Assembly (NCBI GenBank): GCA_022494885.1
Contig: JAGVSM010004011.1
Location: forward strand, 248,001-312,000
Reading direction: 5' to 3'
Length of the DNA: 64,000 nucleotides
DNA from: Micrasema longulum
Lineage: Eukaryota > Arthropoda > Insecta > Trichoptera > Brachycentridae
Numbering within the stretch: position 1 is the stretch's first letter; the number at the start of each line of letters is the position of its first letter. The notes beneath the pieces were generated by a model. It worked only from the letters and a program-made list of their open reading frames with translations, ran no database searches and had not been told where the DNA came from. Shown here piece after piece: positions 10,330 to 20,377 of the stretch. A program made the position numbers and the translations under genes.

Positions 10330-10722
10330 CCCAGCACGTCTTGCAGCTACAGAGCTCATGGACGGTTGGGATTCTTGTTTCTCGTGTCCAGTTATGATAT
10401 ATAGGAGCTAGATTACAGCACGTCTTGCAGCTACAAAGCGCATGGACAATAAGAAATCTAGCCCCTATTTACATTTCAATTATTTTATTTGACGATGAAG
10501 TTTAGAGTTTTAGTGATATTTTAAAAAATGAAATAAAAAACAAATTTATAAAATTAGAAGTTAGATTACAACAAGTCTTGCAGCGACTGAGCGCATGGAC
10601 AGTTGGAATTCTGGACCTCATTTACTAAATTTGGATATTTGATAGTTGATAACATTTACCTATTGAAGCTAGATTACTAATCGTCTTGCAGCTACAAGTG
10701 CATGGACGAGTGAAATTCTAGT
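10330..10722 (+). repeat. Array of four dispersed copies of a structured about 27-nt motif
   Basis: The core CGTCTTGCAGCTAC...GCGCATGGAC occurs at about 10337, 10420, 10573 and 10682 with irregular spacing. GTC...GAC and TGC...GCA within the core can pair. Flanking arms also pair, but with different sequences: TCCCA/TGGGA in copy 1, GCTAGATT/AATCTAGC in copy 2 and CTAGA/TCTAG in copy 4. Spacers are unrelated. The class is unknown; a structured RNA or a decayed satellite is possible. Confidence 0.6.
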
Positions 10723-10787
10723 AACTTAAAATTATCAATAAATTTACAAAAATAAACATTGAGCATAATAGTGAATTTGTAAAGTGC

Positions 10788-11120
10788 CCATGTTACTTCA
10801 CAAATGTCAACAGATGGAAGAGTTGAGGAAACGTGGATGTTCAAACATGGGAAGAATGGTGAATGTTACACAGTGTGTAAAGTGGCCACTCAAACCAGCC
10901 AATGACAGGTTATAAGCCCTGTAAATGGCTAGAATTCCATGCTCTTTCTCAATAATGTTTTCCCTCTATGTTGCAATAAATTTCAATAGAAATCCAGTCT
11001 TTTGTGTACAAACATTTGAACAAGCTTAAATAATGTAAAAATGTAATACAACCAAATGGACCAATAAGACGTTTAAAAATTGGAAAATTGTTTTCAGGCA
11101 TTGCCTAATGTGAAATAATT
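10788..11120 (-). repeat. Family A copy
   Basis: Reverse orientation: ACTTCACAAATGTCAACAGA, GGTGAATGTTACACAGTGTG, AAGTGGCCACTCAAACCAGC, TAAGCCCTGTAAATGGCTAG, then CAAACATTTGAACAAGC. The GTTTTCAGGCATTGCC end lies at about 11090. Confidence 0.75.
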
Positions 11121-11122
11121 AA

Positions 11123-11143
11123 TCATCATCATCATCATTCAAT
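11123..11143 (-). repeat. (ATC)n microsatellite
   Basis: A short AATCATCATCATCATCATTC run. On the minus strand it equals the (GAT)n tails that end SINE-A and RTE-2 copies, so it may be the stub of such an insertion into family A. Confidence 0.6.
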
Positions 11144-11299
11144 CATGTAATTATGCTATTTTACAATTTTTTAAATTTAATTGATTTTTTTGGTTTAAAA
11201 AATTAATGCATAATTAGTACAGTCGCGAATGCACCACTTTATTAATTTTATTTAGAATTGCATTTAGTTTTTTTTTCTTTCCATACTGCAGAACATAAT

Positions 11300-11462
11300 G
11301 CTATTTTTTGCACACTGGAGGCCCAATTACAGTGGTGAATTACATTACAAGACACCAAGGCTCGAAAAAAACACATTTAATTTTTGAGATATTACCGGGA
11401 ATCGAATCCGGAACCTTCCATGCGTGAGTCACGCGTCTTAGCCATTACACTACGGAGGTAAC
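11300..11462 (-). mobile_element. SINE-B copy 1 (tRNA-derived)
   Basis: On the minus strand the head TCCGTAGTGTAATGGCTAAG and B box GGATTCGATTCCC are followed by a body whose reverse complement includes GGAGGCCCAATTACAGTGG and TGAATTAC. The same body follows a GGTTCGATTCC box at 40.6 kb. The body is unlike SINE-A. Confidence 0.75.
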
Positions 11463-11504
11463 GGGAATATTTTTACTTATCTGAAAACAGAAAAACTGAT
11501 ACAT

Positions 11505-11775
11505 CGATAAGAGGGAGATCCAGGGTCACCGATGTGGTCCGCGGGATTGCTAACCAGAAATAGAGCTGGGCTGGTCACAAAGTCAGAACCGCAGACTTAA
11601 GATATATTTTTTGAAGTCCTGAAATGGCGACCTAGAACAGGTGGAAGTGACGGCAAGCTTCAGGCAAGGTGGTCTGATGACATAATATGCGTTACAGGAA
11701 GAGGTAGACTTCCCTGAGGCGGAGGCCTATGTCACCATTGGTCAGGAGAGGGCAGACGATGATGAGGATGAAGAC
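11505..11775 (+). mobile_element. RTE-2 C-terminal fragment
   Basis: Broken frames resemble the C-terminal region of the RTE-type or 'craniofacial development protein 2-like' LINE proteins: SRVTDVVRGIANQK, a W-A-G-H block near 11567, GSDGKLQARWSDDI near 11647 and a final EAYVTIGQERADDDED near 11726. It ends in GATGATGAGGATGAAG, a GAT-rich tail. Stops and frameshifts make it a relic. Confidence 0.6.
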
Positions 11776-11994
11776 ATCTAAAAACACATAATACTTCTCC
11801 TGTTCCTTTTTATTCTTTTATCTTTGTTATTTTCTCTTTCTTTTCCCCATAGTGAGGTTAATAAATTAAACACCTTTTGTGTAAAATAAATCAGAAGAGC
11901 GCAAATATTTATTTTCTAAAAAAATTGTTCCACACAAGTAAAAAGTTTTAAAAAGGATACAAACATAGAATCAATGAAATTTGTGTATGAAAAA
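11776..11994. other. Unassigned AT-rich spacer
   Basis: No recognisable feature. Confidence 0.4.
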
Positions 11995-12175
11995 AACTCC
12001 GCGTGTAAAGTCAGAGGTTCTTCTCTGTCAGTTCTCCCAATTGGTTCGTTTACGGTAAGCAAACCGGATATCCTTCTCGTATCATCGGTTGGTTCATATG
12101 AACTAGTGACGTCGATAAAAGTAGTGCGTTTTTATTTTTAAAAAATAAAAATTTCATACATTTTTAAGAAACTCT
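11995..12175 (+). repeat. Family D copy 2 (partial)
   Basis: GCGTGTAAAGTCAGAGGTTC, CCCAATTGGTTCGTTTACGG, TAAGCAAACCGGATATCC and ACTAGTGACGTCG match family D at 39.2 and 62.1 kb. Ends not visible. Confidence 0.65.
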
Positions 12176-12534
12176 GAAGTTCATCGTTATACATACAATA
12201 ATTGAGATCGAGATAAAGAAATGATGATTATGCCCATGATACAGAATACATTTCAAGTTTTTTTAGTTGATAGCGTCTGACGCGTGGTAGGTTTCAGTAA
12301 TTGATCTGATGAACAATGCAAGCAAATACATGTTTACAAAGTCTGATTAATATTCCTGATGCGAGTGCTGGCCATATGCAGTAGGACACGCATGATTAGT
12401 AAGAGATCTTAGTCAAGTTATTCAGGCAGGTTCTAACTGACCCATGACAGATCAGTTGTTTATCAAGCACTCCTTTATATGGCCGGACAGCAGTTACATG
12501 TTACGTAGGAAACCGGGTACAGTACTATGAAATG
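12176..12534. other. Unassigned spacer
   Basis: No gene, RNA or repeat boundary recognised. Confidence 0.4.
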
Positions 12535-12924
12535 AAAATGATTAATGACAAATTAAGTCATCCAGGCGGACGAAAAATACTGTTCTGTGTGTGAAATAGA
12601 ACCAGAACCTTGGACGAGTGATTTCGACACGATGGCTGCTCTCTGGTAAAAATCCTGAATAAGGAAATCGAGTGGAGATAAGTCCGCCTCGTCACTTAGT
12701 GGTTGGCGCATTCGTCTACCATTCTTGAGGTCCGGGATCGATTCCTAGCACGGTGTATGTGAAATATTGATTTTAAAGATTTTTTAAACTGAAATATTTC
12801 ATTGTACCCGAAGTGGCACCTGAAGCGGGTAGCGTAACAGATAATCGAAATATGCTGCATTTGGTTTACAAATGCAGTTCCCTATGCACCACTGGGTAGG
12901 GAAATGAGGGATTATGATGATGAG
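12535..12924 (+). mobile_element. SINE-A copy with about 140-bp 5' extension
   Basis: The tRNA-like head at 12685 (CGCCTCGTCACTTAGTGGTT, decayed B box GGGATCGATTCC) and body (TTTCATTGTACCCGAAGTGG, TATGCACCACTGGG) end in ATTATGATGATGA. Upstream, 12535-12684 (AATACTGTTCTGTGTGTGAA, ATAGAACCAGAACCTTGGAC, AAGGAAATCGAGTGGAGA) is also found, inverted, beside the SINE-A at 46.6 kb. The repeated unit is therefore longer than the tRNA-headed part. Confidence 0.75.
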
Positions 12925-12966
12925 CAAGATAATACATTAACAATAATAAAATATTCCGCATCAGCA

Positions 12967-13118
12967 GGCTTATTCGGTCACAATTTCGTTTCGTAAGTTC
13001 GTTCGATGGTCATATATTTATCTCATTCTAACGCAATCAAAATAAGCGTATTTCGCTCTAGTTTCCTCTCATACGATACGAACGATTTGACGAAACGAAT
13101 TAGTTACGGGATAAGGCC
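12967..13118. mobile_element. 152-bp MITE with about 37-bp TIRs
   Basis: GGCTTATTCGGTCACAATTT at the left and its counterpart ending GGGATAAGGCC at the right are inverted, continuing through CGTTTCGTAAGTTCGTTCG. No coding capacity; superfamily not assigned. Confidence 0.7.
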
Positions 13119-13374
13119 ACCGATTAAGTGCGTCACGTCATTCAGTATGAATAAATTGATAACAATAATATGGAAAGAGCAAAAAATGTGGGACCCAAAG
13201 CTTTAAATCATATTTTGTTTAAACCGATAAGTATAGGTAGCGTTTGAAAAAAAAACATACTTGTATTATACAATGTTACTCGTATCACAGTTTATCACGA
13301 AATACATCAATTAGGGTAATGAATGGATTAACGTAAACGAAAACGTAAAATCGTTAGAATTTATTATTTTAGGT
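13119..13374. other. Unassigned spacer
   Basis: No recognisable feature, although it precedes a coding-looking stretch and ends in a splice-acceptor-like TTATTATTTTAG. Confidence 0.35.
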
Positions 13375-13740
13375 TTCTAAGAACCCCGACAGAGAAAAAA
13401 CCAGTTGGTCAAAATGGTGCAAGAGATCGTCGGGCGATTATAAAAAGAGGCGTAAAGAAGTTGCAAAAAATGGTATCAAGTTCTTGGTAACCGATATTCG
13501 CTCGTGCACAATACCACGTTAGCCAAACAAGTTATATGGGCATCGTAATCCCGGATGATTGGTTCCATTTGATCACTTGGAGTTCGTCGGCTGATGAGGC
13601 AAATTGTCCATGTCAAGGTCGGCGAAAATCTATTAGACCTTCAAAGGGGATGTTAAGGAAACAGATATTGATGAGATACCCTTCTTCGATCAAAATCTCT
13701 GATAGTAAAACAGAGATGGAGAATGATTGAGCCCATTCCA
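13375..13740 (+). pseudogene. Unidentified coding-looking fragment
   Basis: After an acceptor-like TTTATTATTTTAG at about 13360-13373, two frames alternate in looking coding. One gives a basic stretch NPDREKTSWSKWCKRSSGDY and KKRRKEVAKNGIKFLVTD; another gives MGIVIPDDWFHLITWSSSAD from 13536. Base composition is richer in GC than the flanks. No family is recognised. It could be a decayed transposon exon or a host pseudogene. Confidence 0.3.
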
Positions 13741-13865
13741 GGTGAAGTGAACTAATTGACAATTTAAAGGTGAAGTAAATTCATGGCTTGTATAATATTT
13801 TTGAAATCAGTATAAACCAGAGTAAACCTGTTTCCTGGTTCTATATAATAAACAAAACATCCAAG

Positions 13866-14235
13866 TTTATTAAAAAATATCAAAAAGCAATATTTTGAGG
13901 TTGTCCAAACTCTTGTAGACAAGGACTGGATTCAACTCCCTGGGGAGCTGTTAACATAAACATATTACAATAGAGATAAAAAAACATTTTAGAGAAGATA
14001 ATATATAAGTCTAGGCATCTACAGGGCTTATGACCTGTCGTTGGGTGATTCCAGTAGCCACTTTACACACTGTGTAACATTCACCATTAAGTTTATGTTT
14101 GAACATTCACATTTCCCCAACTCTTCCATCTGTTGACTTTTGTGAAGTAAAAGAGCTGAAACCTTTATCGATGTGGGTGAGATTCATCCGGCTGAACCAA
14201 TTCACCTACTAGTCAACGCCTGAAAACAATTTTCA
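13866..14235 (+). repeat. Family A dimer, first unit
   Basis: Runs from CAATATTTTGAGGTTGTCC through CCCTGGGGAGCTGTTAAC, GTCTAGGCATCTACAGGGC, CACTTTACACACTGTGTAAC and AAGAGCTGAAACCTTTATCG to CACCTACTAGTCAACGCC. It is nearly identical in its second half to the copy at 3.7-3.9 kb. Confidence 0.85.
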
Positions 14236-14523
14236 ATTTTCTATATAACAATAATGTTTGTATAACAATAATTACAACAGAGATGAAGAACATTTTAGAT
14301 AAGGTAATATAGAAGTCTAGGCATCTACAGGGCTCATAATATGTCATTGGCTGGTTTAAGTGGCCACTTTACACACTGTGTAACATTTACCATTCTGCCC
14401 ATATTTGAACATCTATATTCCTTCAATTCTTTTATCTGTTGATGTTTGTGAAGTTAAAGAGCTGAAACCTTTATTTATGTGGGTGAGATTCATTCAGATT
14501 CAGATTCATTCAGATTCAGATCA
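14236..14523 (+). repeat. Family A dimer, second unit, ending in ATTCAG repeats
   Basis: A second same-orientation unit begins at ATTACAACAGAGATGAAG and runs to GTGGGTGAGATTCATTCAG. It ends in several ATTCAG/ATTCATTCAG repeats (14484-14523), which appear to be local expansion of the family's own GATTCATC motif. Confidence 0.75.
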
Positions 14524-15445
14524 GATTAATAATATGTTAATATCAAAAGAGTTTAGTAAAAAAAAATAAGCAAAAAGCTAATAGGGTTACAACATTGAAT
14601 ACAAAAGTTTGAGCATTTCGTCAGCTGGTTCACTTGATCAGCAATGGGCTCAATTTAACTGGGTTTTAAGTTCCATTCAAACGATACACACTTAAATTAA
14701 TATCCATAAAAACCAAAAACAAGGAACCGTTAGGATAGGATAATGTGATTATCTTAGGTTTGTCGGCAATACTAGATCATGGTTAGATATTAAGGTCAAC
14801 GCAGTACCAGCGAGTGGAACATTGAAATAGATGACTAAATGAAATTAGATTGACAATTCCGACTAAACTAAGTGGGTTCGTTGGCCGCAAATGGAGCATC
14901 AAAACATTAATGGGAAGGTCAGTTAAGTGATTGGTAGGAAATAAAGAGAAAGATAATCGCAATGAAAGCAATAAAACAATATAATTCAGCACAAGATACA
15001 TTGAAATAAATGGAGAAATTCTCTGGTGACAATAAAAAAATTCTCCAAATACGGGTAATAAAGGATTTTAGTAATATTATATGACACTGAAACGGTACGA
15101 AATGAATAAGAGATTATCGGAATGCATAAGAATAGACTTGTACAATTAATAAAAAAAGTATGATGAGAATACCTTTTATGTGTTGAAAAAATGAACTAAT
15201 TCGTTAGTAAAGTGCCTGTAAAATTTGACTGCAGAGTATCAAAAAATTTAAATTTACAAAATTAAGATGCAATACGTTTTTTACATAGCATTTATGAATA
15301 TTTCACTATTTTCTATTCACTTCCTAAATTACAATTGCATTTAAGATAATTTCATTTCATTATTTTTTTCCGTTGCAAGTTTGATATCTCTATTTTATTA
15401 ATTGATTGATTGATTTGGTGTTTATTTTGTAGAACTCCATTTTTA
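14524..15445. other. Unassigned spacer
   Basis: No gene recognised. Open frames here show no family motif. Confidence 0.4.
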
Positions 15446-15641
15446 AACTTATAATATAAGAAATCAAACACTGATTTGAGTCTATTCAACACTATATTTA
15501 ATTTTTCAAATACAAAAACAAAAATTTCGTGAAAATTTTTTCGCCTTGTTAGGGCATTTTCAAACGAATGTCATTCGTTAAATGTAAAAATAAAGTGTTT
15601 AGTAGACTCAAATCAGTGTTTGATTTCTTGAATTATAAGTT
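15446..15641. mobile_element. 195-bp foldback MITE
   Basis: The arms AACTTATAATATAAGAAATC...CAAACACTGATTTGAGTCTA and the reverse complement at 15601-15641 pair over about 40 bp. The centre holds a second small palindrome, AACGAATGTCATTCGTT. No TSD established. Confidence 0.75.
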
Positions 15642-15924
15642 TCTCTATTTTCAGCTGATATCATGGATGTCCGAAGAGGGTAGAGATCTGAATTCAACTG
15701 ACACTATTCACAAGCGCAAAATATATAGGGTAATTATTTAAACGCGTCGATTTCACAAGGGGAAATCAAAGCGAGGAACAAATTTCCCATGGCCAAAACG
15801 ATCGGTAACTTCTAATGATTAGGTAATCCGGAAGTGAGCAAGCGAAAGTACAGCGCAGCTATCCAATTCTTAGAATCATGGAGTGTAAACCGAAGGAATA
15901 CAAAGAGTGTAATATGTAGTACAA
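15642..15924. other. Unassigned spacer
   Basis: No recognised gene; the translation of 15700-15860 is broken and matches nothing I know. Confidence 0.35.
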
Positions 15925-16133
15925 GATTTTTTATGTTTTTTTTAAAAAAAGAAATATTAATTTGCGTTCTTGTGATTTACCCAGATATTTCAATTTTAGA
16001 GCAATTTTTAACGAGTTGTAAATAGTTCGCTATTAGAAAATGGAAAATCACGTTGGGGTAGAGTAGAGTGGGGTTCGAACCTCGGACCTCTGATGCATGA
16101 GTCTACAACACTAGTCACGGAACAGCAACCCGA
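15925..16133 (-). mobile_element. SINE-C copy 1 (tRNA-derived)
   Basis: On the minus strand a head with decayed boxes (GAGGTTCGAACCCCACTC as B box) leads into CCATTTTCTAATAG, ACAACTCGTTAAAA and GAACGCAAATTAATATTTC, ending in an A-rich tail. Three further copies are at 17.4, 49.3 and 54.2 kb, all in the same orientation. Confidence 0.8.
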
Positions 16134-16134
16134 T

Positions 16135-16290
16135 TCAATACAGTGCGATGGAGGGACTACGAGGGCAAGATGAGCAGCGACAGACTTGTGTAAATTGCAG
16201 GTGCTGAAATCCCATCTGGACGACGTCGGCCTGGAAGACCTCCCAACAGATGGAGCGACCACCTAATCTTCTCAGGAGAATAATTCGTTT
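16135..16290 (+). mobile_element. RTE-type LINE C-terminal fragment
   Basis: A broken frame reads IAGAEIPSGRRRPGRPPNRW followed by SDHLIF at about 16190-16275. The GRRRPGRPPxRWsD block is characteristic of the C-terminus of RTE-like LINE proteins. Adjacent to SINE-C. Confidence 0.55.
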
Positions 16291-16324
16291 TCTGTAACAT
16301 AGATCTAAGGATCTATTAAAAGAC

Positions 16325-16405
16325 GTCAGGCGCCGGCGTCGGTATCGCGTCACCATTAAAATTCGCGGTTTACAGTCGCAAGTTCGATTCCAGCGAGTGC
16401 AAAAG
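16325..16405 (+). mobile_element. Possible tRNA-like SINE head
   Basis: CGCAAGTTCGATTCCAGCGA is a B-box-like element about 60 bp after a GCGTCGGTATCGCG segment. No complete cloverleaf or SINE body is seen. Confidence 0.3.
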
Positions 16406-16469
16406 ACGGAGTTAAATGCAAAACCGCCACTGCGCATGATCACTATTTATGGGACGTTCAACAAAACCA

Positions 16470-16540
16470 GTAGCAAAATGACTATTTCTTTTAAGTTCAA
16501 TATGCACACTCAACTTAAAATGAATAGTCTTTTCGCTACC
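16470..16540. repeat. Short inverted repeat
   Basis: GTAGCAAAATGACTATTTCT...TTAAGTT pairs with AACTTAAAATGAATAGTC...TTCGCTAC around a 14-nt loop. Possibly a tiny MITE or a structured region. Confidence 0.6.
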
Positions 16541-17424
16541 TGTAGCTTAATCACAGATAACTATCGACGTGCTAATAAGCGACGTGATAACAGTTTCTCA
16601 CCGTGGTTGTTTATCGTATTCGCGATCGCAATGGAACATCCGTGAACACCTTATATTAAATGTCAAAATATTAACGTTTCGCAACGTGTAATCCTGCTGC
16701 GCAATCCAAAATAAATGGAAAATATTCCAAAACTGCTATTTTTGTTTGTTTATTTATTTATTATGCTATTTATCGCATTTAGCCGGCGGTTGGCAAGCCA
16801 AATGTCAAGAAAAGTTGTCGCCATAGTAATTGTAATTTATTTTACACTTTTTTGTATTAGATACTCCTTACTATTTTGCAAATGCGATATATTGTATTAT
16901 TTTTTAATTTAATTTAGTTATTATATTTTTCCCATCTGTTTAACTATCTTTCTGAATGTACGTATCGAGACGTTAAAGGAGTCGGCTTTGCAATCGCTCG
17001 GTAGATAAATACGGACAATCGCTAAGCATACCGTCTTCGTAAATGTCAAAAGTCATGTTCAAGCGGGCCTTTTTTCTTGAATTGGAATTCATTGGAATTT
17101 ATCGGTTTGATTTGGGCGATTTTTTTTATCACAGAAGCCGATTCAAAATAATAACAAGAACTATTTTAAACTGTTATGAAGTAAGGAAAGCGGACTAAAT
17201 TTTCGGGGTCACGCATTGGTTGGATTCGATCATATGACGTCGAGATGACAAGTCAGAACTTACCGAGGTCATACCGAGTCTCTACCGTAGACTGTACCGT
17301 CTCGATATGTGCAGATGAAGATAGCGTTCATATCGCGGCACTGGAGACTGGAGTCGGCTAAAAATCATAGTCATACCGTCGGGTTTTTTAAAGTTAAAAG
17401 TTCAGCTCAAATCAACAGTTCAAA
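16541..17424. other. Unassigned spacer
   Basis: No gene or recognised repeat. The open frame 16715-16912 is hydrophobic and AT-driven with no recognisable motif. Confidence 0.4.
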
Positions 17425-17636
17425 TAAAACTGCAAGCTGAATATTTTTTTATTTTTTTTAAAAGAAATATTTGCGTTCTTATGATTTACCCAAATATTTA
17501 ATTTTGAGGGCCATTTTCAACGAGTTGTAAATAACTCACTATTAGAAAATGGAATCAAGTTGGGGTAGAGTGGGATTCGAACCACAGACCTTTGGTCCGT
17601 GAGTCCGAGACACTAGCCACAGGACCACAACCCGAT
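17425..17636 (-). mobile_element. SINE-C copy 2
   Basis: On the minus strand: head GGGTTGTGGTCCTGTGGCTA, B box GGTTCGAATCCCACTC, body ACAACTCGTTGAAAATGGCC and GAACGCAAATATTTC with an A/T-rich tail. It is close to the 54.2-kb copy. Confidence 0.85.
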
Positions 17637-18299
17637 CTTATTACACAACATTTTTATTTTATTTCTAAATTACGAAATATTTTTATTTACTTTTTAAATG
17701 AAGATTATTTGATGCAATTTATGAAGACATCTCTGTTTTTGAAATTTTGTTTTTACCATCTTGTGCCAAAAACCGGACGATATGACAGTAGAGAATCAGA
17801 AACGTGATAGTTCAACAGATCACTTAATATTAATAGCATTTTACGACCACAAAAAGTTCTCAAGTATCGACCAATAATTTGAACAGGTTTGTTTCTTGAA
17901 TCGACCATACAAATTTTGATGGACAAATTATATCGTATCTCTTTATTGTGTTGTGCCTAAGTAAAATCATAAGAAGAAAGAAACGACAAAGGCAAAATGA
18001 AACTGCACAAAAACTGCACTGTAAAAAAAAATTGTTTCATATCACGCAGAGGAATGAAAAAGATTTATATTACCTTTTGATAAAGATTAGATATTACCTT
18101 CACGGTACGTAGACACCAAATATCTAGGAGCTGATAGTTAGAAATGTTGGAGCTTACCTGAAATAAAAGGAAATTAAATCATTAATACGTATGTTCGGTG
18201 CATTTTTCCTTCAATAAGAATGTCCGATGTGTCAAAAAGGAATCATTTAGTAAAATAATAAACTAACTTTAGGCACTCAAAAAAATATTATGTTACATG
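17637..18299. other. Unassigned spacer
   Basis: No recognised gene or repeat. Confidence 0.4.
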
Positions 18300-18880
18300 A
18301 AGTATAGTCCGGCTATCGTACGCCTTGATAATCCGGCTCTTATGTCGGAGTTATCATTAAATGTCCCCGGCTACCGCACCCGTCGAGCTCTCTATTTCAT
18401 GTGCCAGCAGTTCGTGCGAACTATGCCCAGAACTCTCCACTTATACGTTTTGCTCGTGAATATAATTTGAACTTTCACTTTATTGATCCATTTGATTATA
18501 AAAAAATAACATTTAAAATGCGCGTCTTAAAACATACTTTTTTGTCCATTACTTAGTTTCAATAATAAAGTATCATTTTATCTTATTTTATTTTATTTTA
18601 TCTCTAATTCTTAATATTTTATTTATGTTTATATTTTCGACACTTGTGCAATAATATTAACACACATGTCCACCCTAATTCCAATATAACAACACCCACT
18701 CACCCACCCTCTCACTCACTTACACTCACACAAACACACTAGTATGTATTGTACGTGTATTTAATGTATTTCTGTGGATATCTGTTATTGGTTTTATTCT
18801 CTGTATATTTTATTTGTTATATTTTGGTTACATGTATTACTGTTGATATCCCCAATAAATAATTTTTAAAAAAATGACAG
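18300..18880 (+). mobile_element. LINE 3' end (RT C-terminal tail, frameshifted)
   Basis: One frame reads NPALMSELSLNVPGYRTRR near 18332-18388 and, after a frameshift, another reads RANYAQNSPLIRFAREYN near 18415-18470, then FIDPFDY. This is the conserved LLxxLxLxVPxYxxR ... SPxxRxxxxYN ... F tail of Jockey/CR1-like LINEs. The 3' UTR appears to run to AATAAATAATTTTTAAA near 18855-18875. Confidence 0.7.
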
Positions 18881-18974
18881 TTTATATTTTAGTCCACCGG
18901 TTCAGGTTATATAATTATTTTATAAAATTTTACGTATTTAAAAAAAAAAACATATTTTAAACAAATATTTAACA

Positions 18975-19078
18975 TCGATCCAGTCGGGATTGACTATCAT
19001 GTAAGGTATTAATACACGGCGTTTCGGGACCAGATCGCGAAGCTTCAAAGCAACATTCCTCGTGGTAAACCAAAAAAA
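18975..19078 (-). mobile_element. PLE-type terminus (degenerate)
   Basis: The minus strand reads CACGAGGAATGTTGCTTTGA...CCCGAAACGCCGTGTATT, which resembles the GAGGAA...GAAACG terminal motif of Penelope-like elements. The first box is altered and the base after the putative cleavage dinucleotide is unsuitable, so it is not a convincing ribozyme. Confidence 0.35.
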
Positions 19079-20377
19079 AAAATACGAATATATTTTTTTC
19101 CAAAAACTCGGGGAGTGTGTGAAATAAACTAATTCAAGCCTTTGATATTGTAATTAAAATAGCGATAATAAATTATTAGAATACAAAAATGACAGTTGGA
19201 CCTTAAATAGTTTAAAATTTACGAATTTATGTACCACTAAAACATAATTTCGCTACAAAAAAGAAATTGAATAATAATATAGTACACAATGTACTTTTTT
19301 CATATATATCTGAGTTTAAAGACGTCATATTTTTAATCCACTGTTATAAAAATATGTTAACAGAAGAATCATAATACTTTTATAGACTGAACCGGTTTTT
19401 TAGGATAAAAAAAAATACATTAACCGAAGTATTGCGGTATTTATTAAAATTACTAGATACAATGATCATTTTAACACGTAAGTTATATTTTATGGCAACA
19501 TATCACGTGAAAGATACAAAACAGGCTGTTAAAATATATAAATATTGGAATTTAGGAAATATTTTTATCTAACTAAATAATTGAAGCGAACATATTTATT
19601 TATTAAAGAAATCATACAGTCTATTTTATAAATACTGGGTACAAAAGAACAATTTTAAAAAGTAAGACCAATTACAGATTTCACATTAATTTAATATAAA
19701 TGCAGGAGGAGAGGGGAAAAAAATAATGAAATAAAAAGTACATAAAAATGAGAAGACATTGCTCTAACTCTACTTTCCTCCCCCCTCTCTCCGCATCCAT
19801 GAACATATATATTTCTTAGTAAAAATTCACAACCAATCATAATTAATTAGATGCAGGTAGTAGTAGTAGTTTTTTTTACCCTACTTTGCTCATCTAATGA
19901 GAGAATAATGAAAATTGGACTTCGGATTAAACAACTCTGTGGTGGATATTTGACCGACATTATCTTTAAAACATCAAATATTATTTGACATGGTATAAAA
20001 ATATCCGTTTTATGTCAAATAAAATTTGTTTTATATTTTAAGTTCAAAGTTCGTTAATTCAATTACTCTAATTAAATGACCCTTTACTTATCTACTTTGT
20101 TGTGTCAATCAATGTTTCCGCTTGCACAATAAAATTTTAGAGAAATTAATAGATTGCTTTATTTTACCTTACATTTGTGTAATGATTTTTTTTCCCATCA
20201 AGCAACATTACGCGGCGACATCACGAATGCGCGCGGCGAAAGAATGCCATAGTGGGGGGATTATTAGACACAGTCCGATATATTCCAATATGATTCTACG
20301 CTCCTTCTCGACTATTCTTAATTCTATACCTTTGTGTATAAAATATTTTATATTGTAAATAAAAAAAGTAGGTAGTT
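19079..20377. other. Unassigned spacer
   Basis: No gene recognised over about 1.3 kb. Minor features: a purine/pyrimidine inverted match between GCAGGAGGAGAGGGG (about 19700) and CCCCCCTCTCTCCGC (about 19780), a (GTA)n run at 19856-19872, and TTTGACAT...ATGTCAAA at about 19985-20025. Confidence 0.4.

Noticed and set aside
10330..10722. CRISPR array
   Set aside because: Four diverged motifs with irregular unrelated spacers in eukaryotic DNA; no exact repeats of constant spacing.
13590..13645. Hammerhead ribozyme (CTGATGA ... GGCGAAAATC)
   Set aside because: The boxes are present by chance, but the sequence between them cannot form helix II and nothing pairs as helix I or III.
16008..16443. 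Minus-strand genes of 84 and 102 codons
   Set aside because: They are antisense shadows of a SINE-C head and an RTE-type fragment, whose GC content keeps frames open.
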